Counted from the stretch's first letter, positions 1-8,321 are shown. The stretch is DNA of 47,012 bases from Halococcus thailandensis JCM 13552 (GCF_000336715.1 NZ_AOMF01000163.1:1-47012), one strand, 5' to 3'. Notes: generated by a model not told the origin, from the letters alone. Program-made: numbers and translations.

Positions 1-23
1 TCAGAGATGTGTATAAGAGACAG
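1..23. other. Sequencing adaptor remnant (TCAG + Tn5 mosaic end)
   Basis: Positions 5-23 are exactly the 19-base Tn5/Nextera mosaic end, and positions 1-4 are TCAG, the last four bases of the 454-style tails used in early Nextera kits. This is library sequence, not genome. Real sequence begins at about position 24, inside a glycosyltransferase gene, so that gene's C-terminus is missing. Confidence 0.97.
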
Positions 24-925
24 CCCGTGCGCTCGATCACGCGCGAGACGCCGTGCTGTTCGTCGGTGAACGGATAGACGATGCAGGGCGTGCCCGCGAC
101 CGCCGCCTCCATGATCGTCGAATAGCCAGAACAGACGACGCGCTCGGCGGCCCGGAGATACGGCAGCAGCGCCGGCACGCAGTCCCAGTCCTCGCCGCCG
201 ACGAGCGTCACCTCGTGGCCCGCCGCCCGGAGTCGCTCGGTGAGCGCTTCGAACCCCATCGAGTACGCGCTCGGCACGACCAACACGTCGGTCTCGTCGG
301 GCGCAGGCGGCTCGTCGGCGGGCGCGTCGGTTTCGGGCGGGCTCCCGTCGGCCAGCACGCGCCGTTGCTCGTCGATCGTCCCCGTCGGTGCGACGTCGAG
401 GGCGATCGGCGGGATCGGCGTCACGCCCGCCGGGTCGCCGCGGTCGGGCGGCCAGATCGAGGGATAGAGAAACGCCTCGGCCGAATAGAGCTGGTGGCGG
501 TTGAGCAGCCAGGTGAACCCCTGCTCGATGACCGCGTCGTAGTAGGATGACGTGTTGTGCGTACAGACGAACAGCGGGAGATCGACGAACTCGGCAGCCA
601 TCGCGGCGAACATGTCGTCGGTCACCAGCGCGTCGGGCCGTTCGCGGCGCAGCCAGCGCACGTAGTCGTACACCCGGCGTGCGCTGTTGGGCAGGCTGTG
701 ACCGACCACGTGCAGCAGCGAGCCGCCCTGATAGTCGCCGATGAAGTCGACGGAGGCTGGTTCGAACTGCTCGTAGCCGTTGCGTTCGATGAAGCGTGCG
801 CCCGGGCCACCGCCGGCGAGCGTGACCGTGGCCCCGCGCGCTTCGAGCGCTCTCGCCACCGCCAGCATCCGGGTCGCGTGACCCGCCCCTTCGGGGTAGT
901 GTGCGACGGCCACGGTCGAACTCAT
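24..925 (-). CDS. GT-B glycosyltransferase, MurG/GT28-like (partial, C-terminus missing)
   Basis: About 300 residues are readable from an ATG at 925. The N-terminus MSSTVAVAHYPEGAGHATRM holds the glycine-rich GxGHxxR loop of GT-B nucleotide-sugar transferases. The C-terminal half reads ERVVCSGYSTIMEAAVAGTP then CIVYPFTDEQHG, the usual donor-binding region of MurG/GT28-like enzymes (E-A-x-x-x-G-x-P followed by D-E-Q). By family it should move a sugar from a nucleotide donor to a lipid or glycan acceptor at the cytoplasmic membrane; donor and acceptor cannot be told. The reading frame runs straight into the adaptor at position 23, so the last residues there are artificial. A TATA-like GTTTTGAG (about 947-954) sits 22-29 bases before the start. 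It is transcribed divergently from ilvD. Confidence 0.85.
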
Positions 926-989
926 CGTCCCCTTCTGTCAGCGCAGCCCTCAAAACTGGTTCGACTCGCCCCTCGGGCGCTTCAGTGGC

Positions 990-997
990 ACTTATGT
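990..997 (+). promoter_or_regulatory. TATA box of ilvD
   Basis: ACTTATGT lies 23-30 bases before the ilvD ATG, with no Shine-Dalgarno sequence, as expected for a leaderless haloarchaeal transcript. Confidence 0.5.
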
Positions 998-1019
998 CCG
1001 TGGCAACTGAAACCGAACC

Positions 1020-2753
1020 ATGAGTCAGCAGTCCGAACGGCGCGACGAGGCCGAGACGCCCGAGCGCCTCCGCAGCCGGGAAGTCACCGACGGCCCCGAA
1101 CGTGCGCCCCACCGGGCGATGTTCCGCGCGATGGGCTTCGACGACACCGATCTCGACTCGCCGATGGTCGGCGTGGCCAACCCCGCCGCCGACATCACAC
1201 CCTGTAACGTCCACCTCGACGACGTGGCCGACGCCGCCACCGACGGCATCGACGACGCCGGCGGCATGCCGATCGAGTTCGGTACCATCACGATCAGCGA
1301 CGCGATCTCGATGGGCACCGAGGGGATGAAGGCCTCGCTGATCTCCCGGGAACTGATCGCCGATTCGGTCGAGCTCGTCTCCTTCGGCGAACGCATGGAC
1401 GCGCTCGTTACCGTCGCAGGCTGCGACAAGAACCTGCCCGGGATGATGATGGCCGCCATCAGGACGGATCTCCCGACGGTCTTCTGCTACGGCGGCTCCA
1501 TCCTTCCCGGCGAGCACGAGGGCCGGGACGTCACAGTGCAGGACGTCTTCGAGGGTGTCGGCACGTACGCACAGGGTGATATGAGCCGCGACGAACTCGA
1601 CGATCTCGAACGCAACGCCTGCCCGGGTGCCGGCTCCTGTGGCGGGATGTTCACCGCGAACACGATGGCCTCGATCTCGGAGGCGATCGGTCTCGCGCCG
1701 CTCGGCAGCGCCAGCCCGCTCGCCGAGAGCGACGAGCGCGAAGCGGTCGCCCGCGAGGCCGGCGAGGTCGTCCTGGACGCCGTGGAAGCCGACCGCAAAC
1801 CCTCGGATATCCTCACGCGCGCGAGCTTCGAGAACGCCATCGCCCTCCAGGTCGCGCTCGGCGGCTCCACCAACGGCGTGCTCCATCTGCTGGCGATGGC
1901 CGCCGAAGCCGGCGTCGAGCTCGACATCGACACGTTCGACGAGATCTCCCAGCGCACGCCGAAGATCGCCAACCTCCAGCCCGGCGGCACGCGCGTGATG
2001 GAGGATCTCCACGAGATCGGCGGTGTCCCGGTCGTCATCCGCCGGCTCGTCGAGGGCGGCTACATGGACGGCGACGCGATGACCGTCACCGGCCGCACGA
2101 TCAGCGAGGAGTTGGCCGAGCTCGATCTCCCGGCCGACGACGAGATCGACGCCGACTTCCTGCGACCCGTCGCCGATCCCTTCGACGAGGAGGGCGCGAT
2201 CCGCATTCTGAAGGGCAATCTCGCGCCGGAGGGTGCGGTTCTGAAGGTCACCAGCGACGACGAACTTCGACAGGAGGGCACGGTCAGGGTCTTCGAGGGC
2301 GAGGAGAACGCGATGGAGTACGTCCAGAAGGGCCACGTCGAGTCGGGTGACGTGGTGTGTATCCGCAACGAGGGGCCGCGCGGCGGGCCCGGCATGCGCG
2401 AGATGCTCGGCGTGACCTCTGCGGTCGCCGGCCAGGGTCACGCCGACGACGTGGCGCTGCTGACCGACGGGCGGTTTTCGGGCGCGACGCGCGGGTTCTC
2501 GATCGGCCACATCGCGCCCGAGGCCGCCGCCGACGGTCCGATCGCCGCCCTTCAGGACGGCGACACCGTCAGCATCGACGTTGACGAGCGCCGCCTCGAC
2601 GTCGATCTGAGCGACGAGGAAATCGAATCCCGCTTGGCCGAGCGCGACCGTCCCGAACCGAACTACACCACCGGCGTGCTCGCGAAATATGGAGCGACCT
2701 TCGGCTCGGCGGCCAACGGTGCGGTGACGAACCCCGGTGTGAAACGGGAGTGA
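1020..2753 (+). CDS. ilvD: Dihydroxy-acid dehydratase
   Basis: 577 residues, full length for IlvD/Edd. The enzyme dehydrates 2,3-dihydroxy-isovalerate and 2,3-dihydroxy-3-methylvalerate to the 2-oxo acids of valine and isoleucine synthesis. Visible motifs are TPCNVHL (Cys62), CDKNLPGMMMA (Cys135), CPGAGSCGGMFTANTMA (Cys201, Cys207), GGSTNGVLHL, GPRGGPGMREML and GRFSGATRGFSIGHIAPEA near the C-terminus. Cys62, Cys135 and Cys207 are at the spacing of the three ligands of a [2Fe-2S] cluster in characterised IlvD-type enzymes, so a [2Fe-2S] form is inferred. No other branched-chain gene is adjacent; the gene appears to be a single transcription unit with its own promoter. Confidence 0.97.
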   Translation: MSQQSERRDEAETPERLRSREVTDGPERAPHRAMFRAMGFDDTDLDSPMVGVANPAADITPCNVHLDDVADAATDGIDDAGGMPIEFGTITISDAISMGTEGMKASLISRELIADSVELVSFGERMDALVTVAGCDKNLPGMMMAAIRTDLPTVFCYGGSILPGEHEGRDVTVQDVFEGVGTYAQGDMSRDELDDLERNACPGAGSCGGMFTANTMASISEAIGLAPLGSASPLAESDEREAVAREAGEVVLDAVEADRKPSDILTRASFENAIALQVALGGSTNGVLHLLAMAAEAGVELDIDTFDEISQRTPKIANLQPGGTRVMEDLHEIGGVPVVIRRLVEGGYMDGDAMTVTGRTISEELAELDLPADDEIDADFLRPVADPFDEEGAIRILKGNLAPEGAVLKVTSDDELRQEGTVRVFEGEENAMEYVQKGHVESGDVVCIRNEGPRGGPGMREMLGVTSAVAGQGHADDVALLTDGRFSGATRGFSIGHIAPEAAADGPIAALQDGDTVSIDVDERRLDVDLSDEEIESRLAERDRPEPNYTTGVLAKYGATFGSAANGAVTNPGVKRE

Positions 2754-2848
2754 GGCGCTGCTGGCGACTGGCGGCGTAGCCGGCGATGAACTGTTTCGGC
2801 CGGGAAAATCGAGGGGATCGGTGTTCGTGTCTCGACATCGCTCGTCGT

Positions 2849-3274
2849 TCACGAACTGATGTGGGCTACGACGCGCCGTGTGCCAGCCCCGACGGCAGCG
2901 ACGGCGACGCCGATCCCGAAGGCAGCCGCGAGAAGTACGGGTACGAAGCCGAATCCAGCTGGATCGTAGCTGGGAACGAGATCGAAAGCGAGCCAGAGAG
3001 CCACCGAGAGCTCCAGTCCGAGGACGGCCATCACTGGCACTAATGCACTCACGAGTAAGCCATCGTTGCGGTAGGCACTGATCAGCGCCACAGCGCCTGC
3101 GAGCACCGGGATCGAGGGAATGATCAGGAGATACGTCAACGGGAGCCCGTCGTATAGCGGGAAACTCGTGTAGAGTACGAAACTCGCGAGGAAGACAGCA
3201 GCGGCGAGGATGAGAGTCCGTCGTGTGTGATGCCGATCGCGACCGAAGAGGACAGCAGTACTGACGGAACTCAT
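2849..3274 (-). CDS. Small four-helix membrane protein, unknown function
   Basis: 141 residues from the ATG at 3274. An upstream in-frame start at 3331 is possible but less likely, because a TATA box at 3297-3306 lies between the two. After a short basic N-terminus (FGRDRHHTRRT) there are four hydrophobic segments at about residues 20-38, 44-66, 75-100 and 107-128, and the protein ends in a short polar tail. It resembles no enzyme I recognise. It is convergent with ilvD and isolated from other genes. Good coding character supports a real protein, but the function is unknown. Confidence 0.7.
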   Translation of the reverse strand: MSSVSTAVLFGRDRHHTRRTLILAAAVFLASFVLYTSFPLYDGLPLTYLLIIPSIPVLAGAVALISAYRNDGLLVSALVPVMAVLGLELSVALWLAFDLVPSYDPAGFGFVPVLLAAAFGIGVAVAAVGAGTRRVVAHISS

Positions 3275-3296
3275 GGTAGCACCCTTCACTTTCCAA

Positions 3297-3306
3297 TTAC
3301 AAATAA
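3297..3306 (-). promoter_or_regulatory. TATA box of the membrane protein at 2849-3274
   Basis: On the minus strand this reads TTATTTGTAA, 23-32 bases before the ATG at 3274. The surrounding 60 bases are AT-rich compared with the rest of the window. Confidence 0.5.
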
Positions 3307-3440
3307 CTGAGTAGCACAATTTGATACCCACGTGATACGATAGATCAATGAGAATCGCTCAAAATCCGGCAGCGAATGTTAGTGTGTTGTTGTGGTAGTT
3401 GCAGGTGGCGGATATTGGTGTTGCCGTCGCAGAGCGACCG

Positions 3441-3720
3441 CAGGCTCAGGAGAGTTCACTCGCCTGGCGGATGAAGGGCGAGACCGCGAAGCGGTCGAGG
3501 GCTTCGGCGGTGCTGTGCGGTCGCGTAGGAAGTTTGTACCGCGAGCGAACGCAGTCGTTCGAAAGGCGCGAAGCGCCTTTCGTGATGACGAAACGGCTTT
3601 GCCGTTTCGAACCATGAGCGAGCGGGCGCGAGGACGACCGGAGGGAGTCCGACGCGCTTTTTGGAGGAGATTTTTGCCCGAGCGAGCGCGCTCCGCGCGA
3701 GCGAGGTGCAAAAAGGTCCA
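3441..3720 (+). repeat. Composite palindromic intergenic repeat, copy A
   Basis: The stretch from 3275 to 3720 holds no convincing gene. Copy A contains core 1 (3463-3482, GGCGGATGAAGGGCGAG), a perfect hairpin GACCGC-GAA-GCGGTC (3482-3496), core 2 (3496-3520, CGAGGGCTTCGGCGG then TGCTGTGCGG), a 40-base module (3554-3593) identical to one at 14019-14058, two further perfect hairpins (GAAAGGCGC-GAA-GCGCCTTTC at 3561-3581; CGAAACGGC-TTT-GCCGTTTCG at 3590-3610), and a tail TTTTTGGNNNAGATTTTTGC (3658-3677) also found in copy D. It stops at the 3' flank of the tRNA gene. Short open frames across it are by-products of the repeat. Confidence 0.8.
3709..3716 (-). terminator. T-run terminator of tRNA-Pro
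   Basis: On the minus strand the tRNA is followed, after about six bases, by TTTTTGC (A-run at 3710-3714 on the plus strand). Short T-runs terminate archaeal transcripts. Confidence 0.5.
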
Positions 3721-3793
3721 TGGGACCGTCGTGATTCGAACACGAGTCCGACGCACCCCATGCGCCGAGGATACCAAGCTACCCCACGGTCCC
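3721..3793 (-). tRNA. tRNA-Pro (anticodon GGG)
   Basis: The 73-base minus-strand sequence folds as a full cloverleaf: acceptor stem GGGACCG/CGGTCCC with discriminator A, D-arm GGGT-AGCTTGGTA-TCCT, anticodon stem GGCGC/GCGTC around the loop ATGGGGT (anticodon GGG, reading CCC and CCU), a 4-base variable loop GGAC, and T-arm TCGTG-TTCGAAT-CACGA. CCA is not encoded and there is no intron. A TATA-like box lies 26-33 bases upstream, and the composite repeat copy A lies immediately downstream. Confidence 0.95.
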
Positions 3794-3818
3794 GCATATC
3801 GATGGATGCTGGCTCGTG

Positions 3819-3826
3819 GATTAAGC
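3819..3826 (-). promoter_or_regulatory. TATA box of tRNA-Pro
   Basis: GCTTAATC on the minus strand, centred about 29 bases before the first base of the mature tRNA. Confidence 0.5.
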
Positions 3827-3901
3827 CCTTCGCTTCCGGGATGATCGGTCGCCCGGTGGCAGGCGATGGTTTGATGATCCGTTCGTGTGTGAACTCTGAC
3901 G

Positions 3902-4819
3902 ATGCCTTTGATACCGCTCCAGCAGGGCGTGCCGACGAGTGTCGGCGAGTTCGTGAGCCAGTACGGTGAGACGCTCATCAGCGTCGCCACCACGGCCGTA
4001 CTGTTTCTCGTCGCGTTCGTGTTCATCTATTTCGTCGGACGATCGGTGCTCGTCCGTCTCGTGAGGGGCGCACTCGACGCGCGTGGCTACGATCCGAAAG
4101 TCGTGAATCTGGGTGGGACCGTTGCTCGCGCGATCGCGCTGTTCGCGGCACTCTCACTCGCGGCGACGATCGCCGGCTTCGGCACCGTGCTCGCGGCGTT
4201 TGCGACCCTGTTGGGTGCGCTCTCGCTCGCGGTCGGCTTCGCCGCTCAGGACCTGTTGGCGAACTTCGCCGCGGGTATCTTCATCCTCAAGGACGATCCC
4301 TTCGGCATCGGCGACTGGATCGAGTGGCCCTCCAGCAACGAAACCAAATCCGGCGTCGTCCAGGATATCGGCCTGCGCGTGACGAAGCTCAAGACGTTCG
4401 ACAACGAGCTGATCACCGTCCCGAACTCCGAGCTCGCCGACAACGCCGTCACGAACCCCGTCGCCGACGACGAACTCCGCATCCCGTTCACCTTCGGGAT
4501 CGGCTACGAGGACGACATCGAACAGGCGAAGGAGATCATCGTCGAGGAAGCTGCAGCCGTCGACGGACTCGAGGGTGAGCCCGATCCCGACGTGATCCTC
4601 ACCGAACTCGCCGACTCCTACGTGGGGCTGACCGCACGCGCATACATCACGGAGCCCTCGCGCGGGAAGTACGTCCACACCCTCTCGGCGTGGGTGCAGG
4701 CGGTCAAGGAGCGCTTCGACGCCGAGGGGATCGACATGCCGTACCCCTACACCGAACTCACCGGCGGTATCGACGTCGAGAACATCGCCGAGGTCGAGCA
4801 GGCCCGCGCCGACGACTGA
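3902..4819 (+). CDS. mscS: MscS-family mechanosensitive ion channel
   Basis: 305 residues, near the usual size of small-conductance MscS channels, which open on membrane tension to release solutes during hypo-osmotic shock. Hydrophobic helices lie at about residues 22-46, 62-84 and 88-120; the last has the Ala/Gly-rich pore-helix pattern (LLGALSLAVGFAAQDLLANF) followed by GIFILKDDPFGIGDWIE, the conserved start of the cytoplasmic beta domain. ITVPNSELADNAVTN matches the MscS motif PN..l....v.N. The C-terminal half (about 175-305) is the mixed cytoplasmic domain. The gene is monocistronic and ends four bases before a convergent gene. The exact start is supported by the open frame only; no strong promoter is visible. 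Confidence 0.93.
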   Translation: MPLIPLQQGVPTSVGEFVSQYGETLISVATTAVLFLVAFVFIYFVGRSVLVRLVRGALDARGYDPKVVNLGGTVARAIALFAALSLAATIAGFGTVLAAFATLLGALSLAVGFAAQDLLANFAAGIFILKDDPFGIGDWIEWPSSNETKSGVVQDIGLRVTKLKTFDNELITVPNSELADNAVTNPVADDELRIPFTFGIGYEDDIEQAKEIIVEEAAAVDGLEGEPDPDVILTELADSYVGLTARAYITEPSRGKYVHTLSAWVQAVKERFDAEGIDMPYPYTELTGGIDVENIAEVEQARADD

Positions 4820-4823
4820 TTCG

Positions 4824-5105
4824 CTACGACCCGAGATCGAGGCGGTCTTTCGCCTCGTCGACCATCGCATCGACGCGATCCTGAAACTCCTCGACCGATC
4901 GTTCGACGTAGCGGACGCGATTGCGCGGGATCCGCCGAATGACGTCGTTGCCGTCGTCATCCTCGCCGGTTTTCACCTGCCAGTGGTCGTCGAAGTAGAC
5001 GATGTGTTCGTTGTCGACGTCGATACTCACTTGCTCGCCGTCGAGCCCTTCGTAGACGATCGTCGCGCGCCCGAGCTCCGGATCGGGAATATCGATATCC
5101 GTCAT
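4824..5105 (-). CDS. Conserved haloarchaeal protein, 93 aa, unknown function
   Basis: A small, very acidic soluble protein starting MTDIDIPDPELGRATIVYEG. The first two thirds look like a beta-rich fold (alternating hydrophobic residues in GEQVSIDVDNEHIVYFDD and WQVKTGEDDDGNDVIRRI); the last third is a charged helix (VEEFQDRVDAMVDEAKDRLD). No catalytic or metal-binding pattern is visible. It follows the cbf5 block (77 bases after the cbf5 stop) and may be its last gene. It is convergent with mscS. The composition fits a genuine haloarchaeal gene; the function is unknown. Confidence 0.7.
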   Translation of the reverse strand: MTDIDIPDPELGRATIVYEGLDGEQVSIDVDNEHIVYFDDHWQVKTGEDDDGNDVIRRIPRNRVRYVERSVEEFQDRVDAMVDEAKDRLDLGS

Positions 5106-5181
5106 CGGCGGGGATACGCAAACCGTTCACAAAAGGGTGGTCCCTGCATGGCTCGACGGCAGTCGGGACGAGAGAGGCGAG

Positions 5182-6054
5182 CTACACCAACACCCGTTCG
5201 AGATCGACCACGGTCCCCGACTCCATCCCGGGATCGCCGACGAGTCGCCCGAGACAGATCGCCGCGCCGTCGGGCGTGTAGCACGCGACCAGCGGCTCGT
5301 CGGCGTCGTCCGGAAGGTCGTCGGTCCCGAGCACGCCGGGCGCGTAGATCGGTGCGCCCTCCGCGACCTCGTGGGCAGCACTAGGGGCGATCTCCACGCG
5401 CGGGAGATGAGTGAGCGCGCGCTCGGCCGGCTGGACGGTGTCGAGAAGCGTTGCTGGATCGCCGTCGTCGGCGAACGCGAGCGCGTCGGTGAGATCGTGC
5501 ATGCTCACGAGATCCGCATCGTCGAACGGTGTCGTCCCGACGCGGCGGAGATCGCCCATATGCGCGCCGGTGCCGAGCGCCCGCCCGAGATCGTGACAGA
5601 GTTTTCTGACGTAGGTGCCGCTCTCGCAGCGGATGCGGAGGAGGGCGCGCCGATCCTCGACTTCGAGCGCCGTCAGTTCCGACACCCGGCGAGTGCGCAG
5701 CCGACGGGCGACGGCGCTCTTCTTCGGTGGTTTCTGGTAGATCTCGCCCTCGAACTCGGCGAGCACGTCGTCGAGACTCTCGGGTGCCCGTCCGTGCAGT
5801 TCGAGCACGGCGATGTACTCCTTTTCGCCTTCCAGAAACACCTGTGCGAGGCGCGTCGCGTCGCCGAGCAGGATCGGCAGACAGCCCGTGACCTTCGGAT
5901 CGAGCGTGCCCGCGTGTGCCGCGCGGTCGGTCCCGACGAGATCGCGCACCCAGCCGGTCACCTGGTGGGCGGAGGGCCCCGGCGGCTTGTCGAGGTTGAC
6001 GACGCCGAAGGAGAGACGTTCCTCGGCGGTTCGGTCGGCCGGCGCGCCGCGCAT
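5182..6054 (-). CDS. cbf5: tRNA/rRNA pseudouridine synthase, archaeal Cbf5/TruB type
   Basis: 290 residues from the ATG at 6054; the frame is open 66 bases further upstream but that part overlaps cmk. The enzyme isomerises uridine to pseudouridine, alone on tRNA U55 or guided by H/ACA RNA in rRNA. Motifs: GVVNLDKPPGPSAHQVTGWV (N-terminal), AHAGTLDPKVTG with the catalytic aspartate Asp52, and RCESGTYVRKLCHDLG in the second half of the catalytic domain. The C-terminus (from about 210) is a PUA-like domain containing ACYTPDGAAICLGRL. The start overlaps the cmk stop as TGATG, which points to coupled translation. It is the last enzyme gene of the adk-DUF106-cmk-cbf5 block, an order common in archaea. 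Confidence 0.93.
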   Translation of the reverse strand: MRGAPADRTAEERLSFGVVNLDKPPGPSAHQVTGWVRDLVGTDRAAHAGTLDPKVTGCLPILLGDATRLAQVFLEGEKEYIAVLELHGRAPESLDDVLAEFEGEIYQKPPKKSAVARRLRTRRVSELTALEVEDRRALLRIRCESGTYVRKLCHDLGRALGTGAHMGDLRRVGTTPFDDADLVSMHDLTDALAFADDGDPATLLDTVQPAERALTHLPRVEIAPSAAHEVAEGAPIYAPGVLGTDDLPDDADEPLVACYTPDGAAICLGRLVGDPGMESGTVVDLERVLV

Positions 6055-6629
6055 CAGCGCTCGAAGTCGACGGCGACGTTCACTTGCCCTTCGTCGGCTT
6101 CCGGATCGTAGGCCGTACACGCCTTCGCGAGCACGTCCACGATGGCGTCCGGCCCCCAGCGCGCGGTGCTCAACGAGAGATCGTAGATCGAGCGATCGGC
6201 GATGTCGATGTCGTAATACTCCTGATAGCGCTGGGCCTCGCTCGCGGCACGGGCTTCGGTCTCCTCACGGGCGACGTCGATCGATTTTTCTTCGCGATCG
6301 GCGATGCGCGCGACGCGAACGGACAGCGGTGCGTCGAGCCAGATTCTGAGATCGGCGTACTCGCCGGCCATCCAGCCTGCCAGCCGCGATTCGAGTACGA
6401 CGTCGTCGCGCTCCTCCGCGATCGTCAACTGGCGACGGTCGAGCGCCCGATCGATGGCGTCGTCCTCCTCGGCGCGGCGGTTGAGTTCGAGCGCCGTCAG
6501 TCCGCGCTCGTCGGCGACCGTCCGAAAGATATCGCCGCCGCTGATGTGTTCGTAGGAGAGTCGGTCGGCGAGCGCCGCCGCCGTCGTGGATTTGCCGACG
6601 CCGGCCGGCCCGGACACGGTGACAAACAT
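6054..6629 (-). CDS. cmk: Cytidylate kinase
   Basis: 191 residues from the ATG at 6629, chosen because it puts the P-loop GPAGVGKST at residues 7-15 as in archaeal Cmk; a longer frame to 6656 adds nine residues of non-family sequence. The enzyme phosphorylates CMP and dCMP to the diphosphates. It shows the short archaeal form, with ISGGDIFR (nucleotide-binding), ESRLAGWMA, and RVARIADRE with [12 protein letters not shown] in the C-terminal half. The stop overlaps the cbf5 start by one base. The 45-base gap before it (after DUF106) contains CTTTGTACC at the right distance for an internal promoter. Confidence 0.93.
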   Translation of the reverse strand: MFVTVSGPAGVGKSTTAAALADRLSYEHISGGDIFRTVADERGLTALELNRRAEEDDAIDRALDRRQLTIAEERDDVVLESRLAGWMAGEYADLRIWLDAPLSVRVARIADREEKSIDVAREETEARAASEAQRYQEYYDIDIADRSIYDLSLSTARWGPDAIVDVLAKACTAYDPEADEGQVNVAVDFER

Positions 6630-6674
6630 GCCGTGTCTCGGTCCGGGGCGGTACAAAGGGGTTGTGGCTCCCGC

Positions 6675-7607
6675 TCAGGTCGACGGCGTCGTCGTGAGGT
6701 TGAGCGATTTCTGGATGATCTGGCGGAAGGAGATGGAGATGAGGAAGTACCAGAGCAGCCAGACCCAGACGAAGCCACCGATCTGCTCGGTCAGCTCCAT
6801 GCGCCCGAGCATCGGCAGGACGATCGACCGCTCGGCGGCGACGATATGCTCGGCACCGCCGCCGCGGACGCCCGTCTTCCAGTACATCCAGACGAACACC
6901 GGGATGGTGAGCAGCAGGATCCAGACCATCGGCCGGAACTGCTCCTTGAACATGCCGAGCTGATCGCTCATTGCGTCCATCTGCTCTTCCTGGATCCGGT
7001 CGAGGGCGGCGTCGTCACCGCGCTCTTTGGCTTCCTTGCGGCGCTCCTGGATGTCGTTCATCTGTTCCTGGATCGCGCCCATCTTCTCGGTGTTCATCAG
7101 GTTCGACTGGAGCAACACCGAGTAGAGCCCGGTGAGCACCGAGAGGATGATGACGACGGCGTAGAACGGCAACACGGCGTCGAACGGGCCGAAGATGACG
7201 TCCGCCGCCTGCCCGACCGCGTTGCGGATCGGCATGATCGTGTAGGCCGGAAACAGCGAGAGCGCCGCGAGCCCGGCGAGCTTGTCGTAGGTCGACCAGC
7301 CGGAGTCCTCGTCCTCGGTGTCGGTCTCGACGGAGTCGTCGCCGAGCGCCGCGCGGATCTCGTCGGGGTTCGAGACCGCGAAGCCGTCGCCGTCGGCGTC
7401 GTGGAGAATGCCGGTCTCGATGAGGCGGCCCCACTGCCCGCTCGTGAGGTCGTCGCTGACGTCGGCCCATCTGATCGTGTGGGTGCCGCCGTCGGGTGTC
7501 GGTTCGTCGGCGGCGTGGCCGGATCGGTCGAGCACCACCGTGAGCGCCTCGGCGAAGGCGGGGTCCTCGGCGACCAGCGAGCGCGCTTTCTCGCCTGTTC
7601 GTCCCAT
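6675..7607 (-). CDS. DUF106/EMC3-like membrane protein (archaeal YidC/Oxa1 relative)
   Basis: 310 residues. The N-terminal half (1-110) is soluble and acidic. Membrane helices follow at about 112-130, 142-165, 228-247 and 282-302. Between helices 2 and 3 lies the long charged coiled segment typical of the family (NLMNTEKMGAIQEQMNDIQE then RRKEAKERGDD). DUF106 proteins belong to the Oxa1/YidC/EMC3/TMCO1 superfamily and are thought to help insert membrane proteins alongside SecYEG. The gene sits between adk and cmk, as in the secY superoperon of many archaea. GCTAATCAA on the minus strand about 27 bases before the start may be a promoter. The soluble N-terminal extension has no family I recognise. 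Confidence 0.88.
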   Translation of the reverse strand: MGRTGEKARSLVAEDPAFAEALTVVLDRSGHAADEPTPDGGTHTIRWADVSDDLTSGQWGRLIETGILHDADGDGFAVSNPDEIRAALGDDSVETDTEDEDSGWSTYDKLAGLAALSLFPAYTIMPIRNAVGQAADVIFGPFDAVLPFYAVVIILSVLTGLYSVLLQSNLMNTEKMGAIQEQMNDIQERRKEAKERGDDAALDRIQEEQMDAMSDQLGMFKEQFRPMVWILLLTIPVFVWMYWKTGVRGGGAEHIVAAERSIVLPMLGRMELTEQIGGFVWVWLLWYFLISISFRQIIQKSLNLTTTPST

Positions 7608-7682
7608 TTCCGTCCTCTATAGCGTGCGCGCTAATCAACCTTTTACTTCGCTAGCCGATGTCGAACGGGTTCCGATAACGGC

Positions 7683-8321
7683 TCAGACCGCCGCGTCGAT
7701 CGTCTCGCGGAGCTCCTGCCAGACTTCCTCGGGTGTGGCCTCCCCGTCGATCTCCTCGAGCACGCCCGCTTCGCGGTAGTAGTCCACGACCGGCTCGGTG
7801 CTCTCGTGATAGACGTCGATCCGCTCTTTGACCGTCTCTTCAGTGTCGTCCTCGCGCTGGATCAGCGCGCCGCCGCACTCGTCACAGACGCCCTCCTCTT
7901 CGGGCGGGTTGAACTCGACGTGGTAGTTCGCGCCGCAGTCGTTACAGACCCGTCTTCCAGTCAGGCGCTCGACGAGTTCGGAGTCGCTCACCGAGAGCAG
8001 ACAGACCACGTCGAGGGTGGTGATATCGGCGAGATAGTCGGCCTGTTCGGTGTTGCGTGGATAGCCGTCGAGCACGTAGCCCGCACCGTCCGAGAGCGCC
8101 TCGGCGACGATCTCGTTGACCACCGGGTCGGGCACGAGCTCGCCGGCGTCCATGAACTCGCGTGGCGTGCCGTAGTCGGTCTCCATGTCCTTGTTCGCCC
8201 GGAGCGCGTCGCCCGTCGTGACGTGAGGGATGTCGTACTCGTCGGCGACGTTCGCGCTCTGGGTGCCCTTCCCCGCGCCCGGCGGCCCGAGCAGCAGGAC
8301 GTTGGGTTGATTTTCGCTCAT
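7683..8321 (-). CDS. adk: Adenylate kinase (zinc-lid type)
   Basis: 212 residues from the ATG at 8321; the open frame extends 81 bases upstream, but the TATA box at 8342-8350 and the P-loop position exclude that. It catalyses AMP + ATP = 2 ADP. The P-loop GPPGAGKGT is at residues 12-20. The AMP-binding segment TTGDALRA and the NMP-lid DGYPRN are present. The LID has the four-cysteine zinc set Cys126, Cys129, Cys146, Cys149 (CNDCG...CDECGG), a form of the enzyme that is stabilised by metal. It is the first gene in this strand's block here and is followed by DUF106, cmk and cbf5. Confidence 0.96.
   Translation of the reverse strand: MSENQPNVLLLGPPGAGKGTQSANVADEYDIPHVTTGDALRANKDMETDYGTPREFMDAGELVPDPVVNEIVAEALSDGAGYVLDGYPRNTEQADYLADITTLDVVCLLSVSDSELVERLTGRRVCNDCGANYHVEFNPPEEEGVCDECGGALIQREDDTEETVKERIDVYHESTEPVVDYYREAGVLEEIDGEATPEEVWQELRETIDAAV

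Noticed and set aside
3441-3720. CRISPR-like array
   Set aside because: The repeats are not regularly spaced, are not direct short repeats with unique spacers, and no cas gene is present in the window.
3379-4026. Open frames of 100-215 codons across repeat copy A and tRNA-Pro
   Set aside because: They run through the tRNA and hairpin repeats and into mscS; the 'LADEGRG' type peptides recur wherever the repeat occurs, so they are repeat translations rather than proteins.
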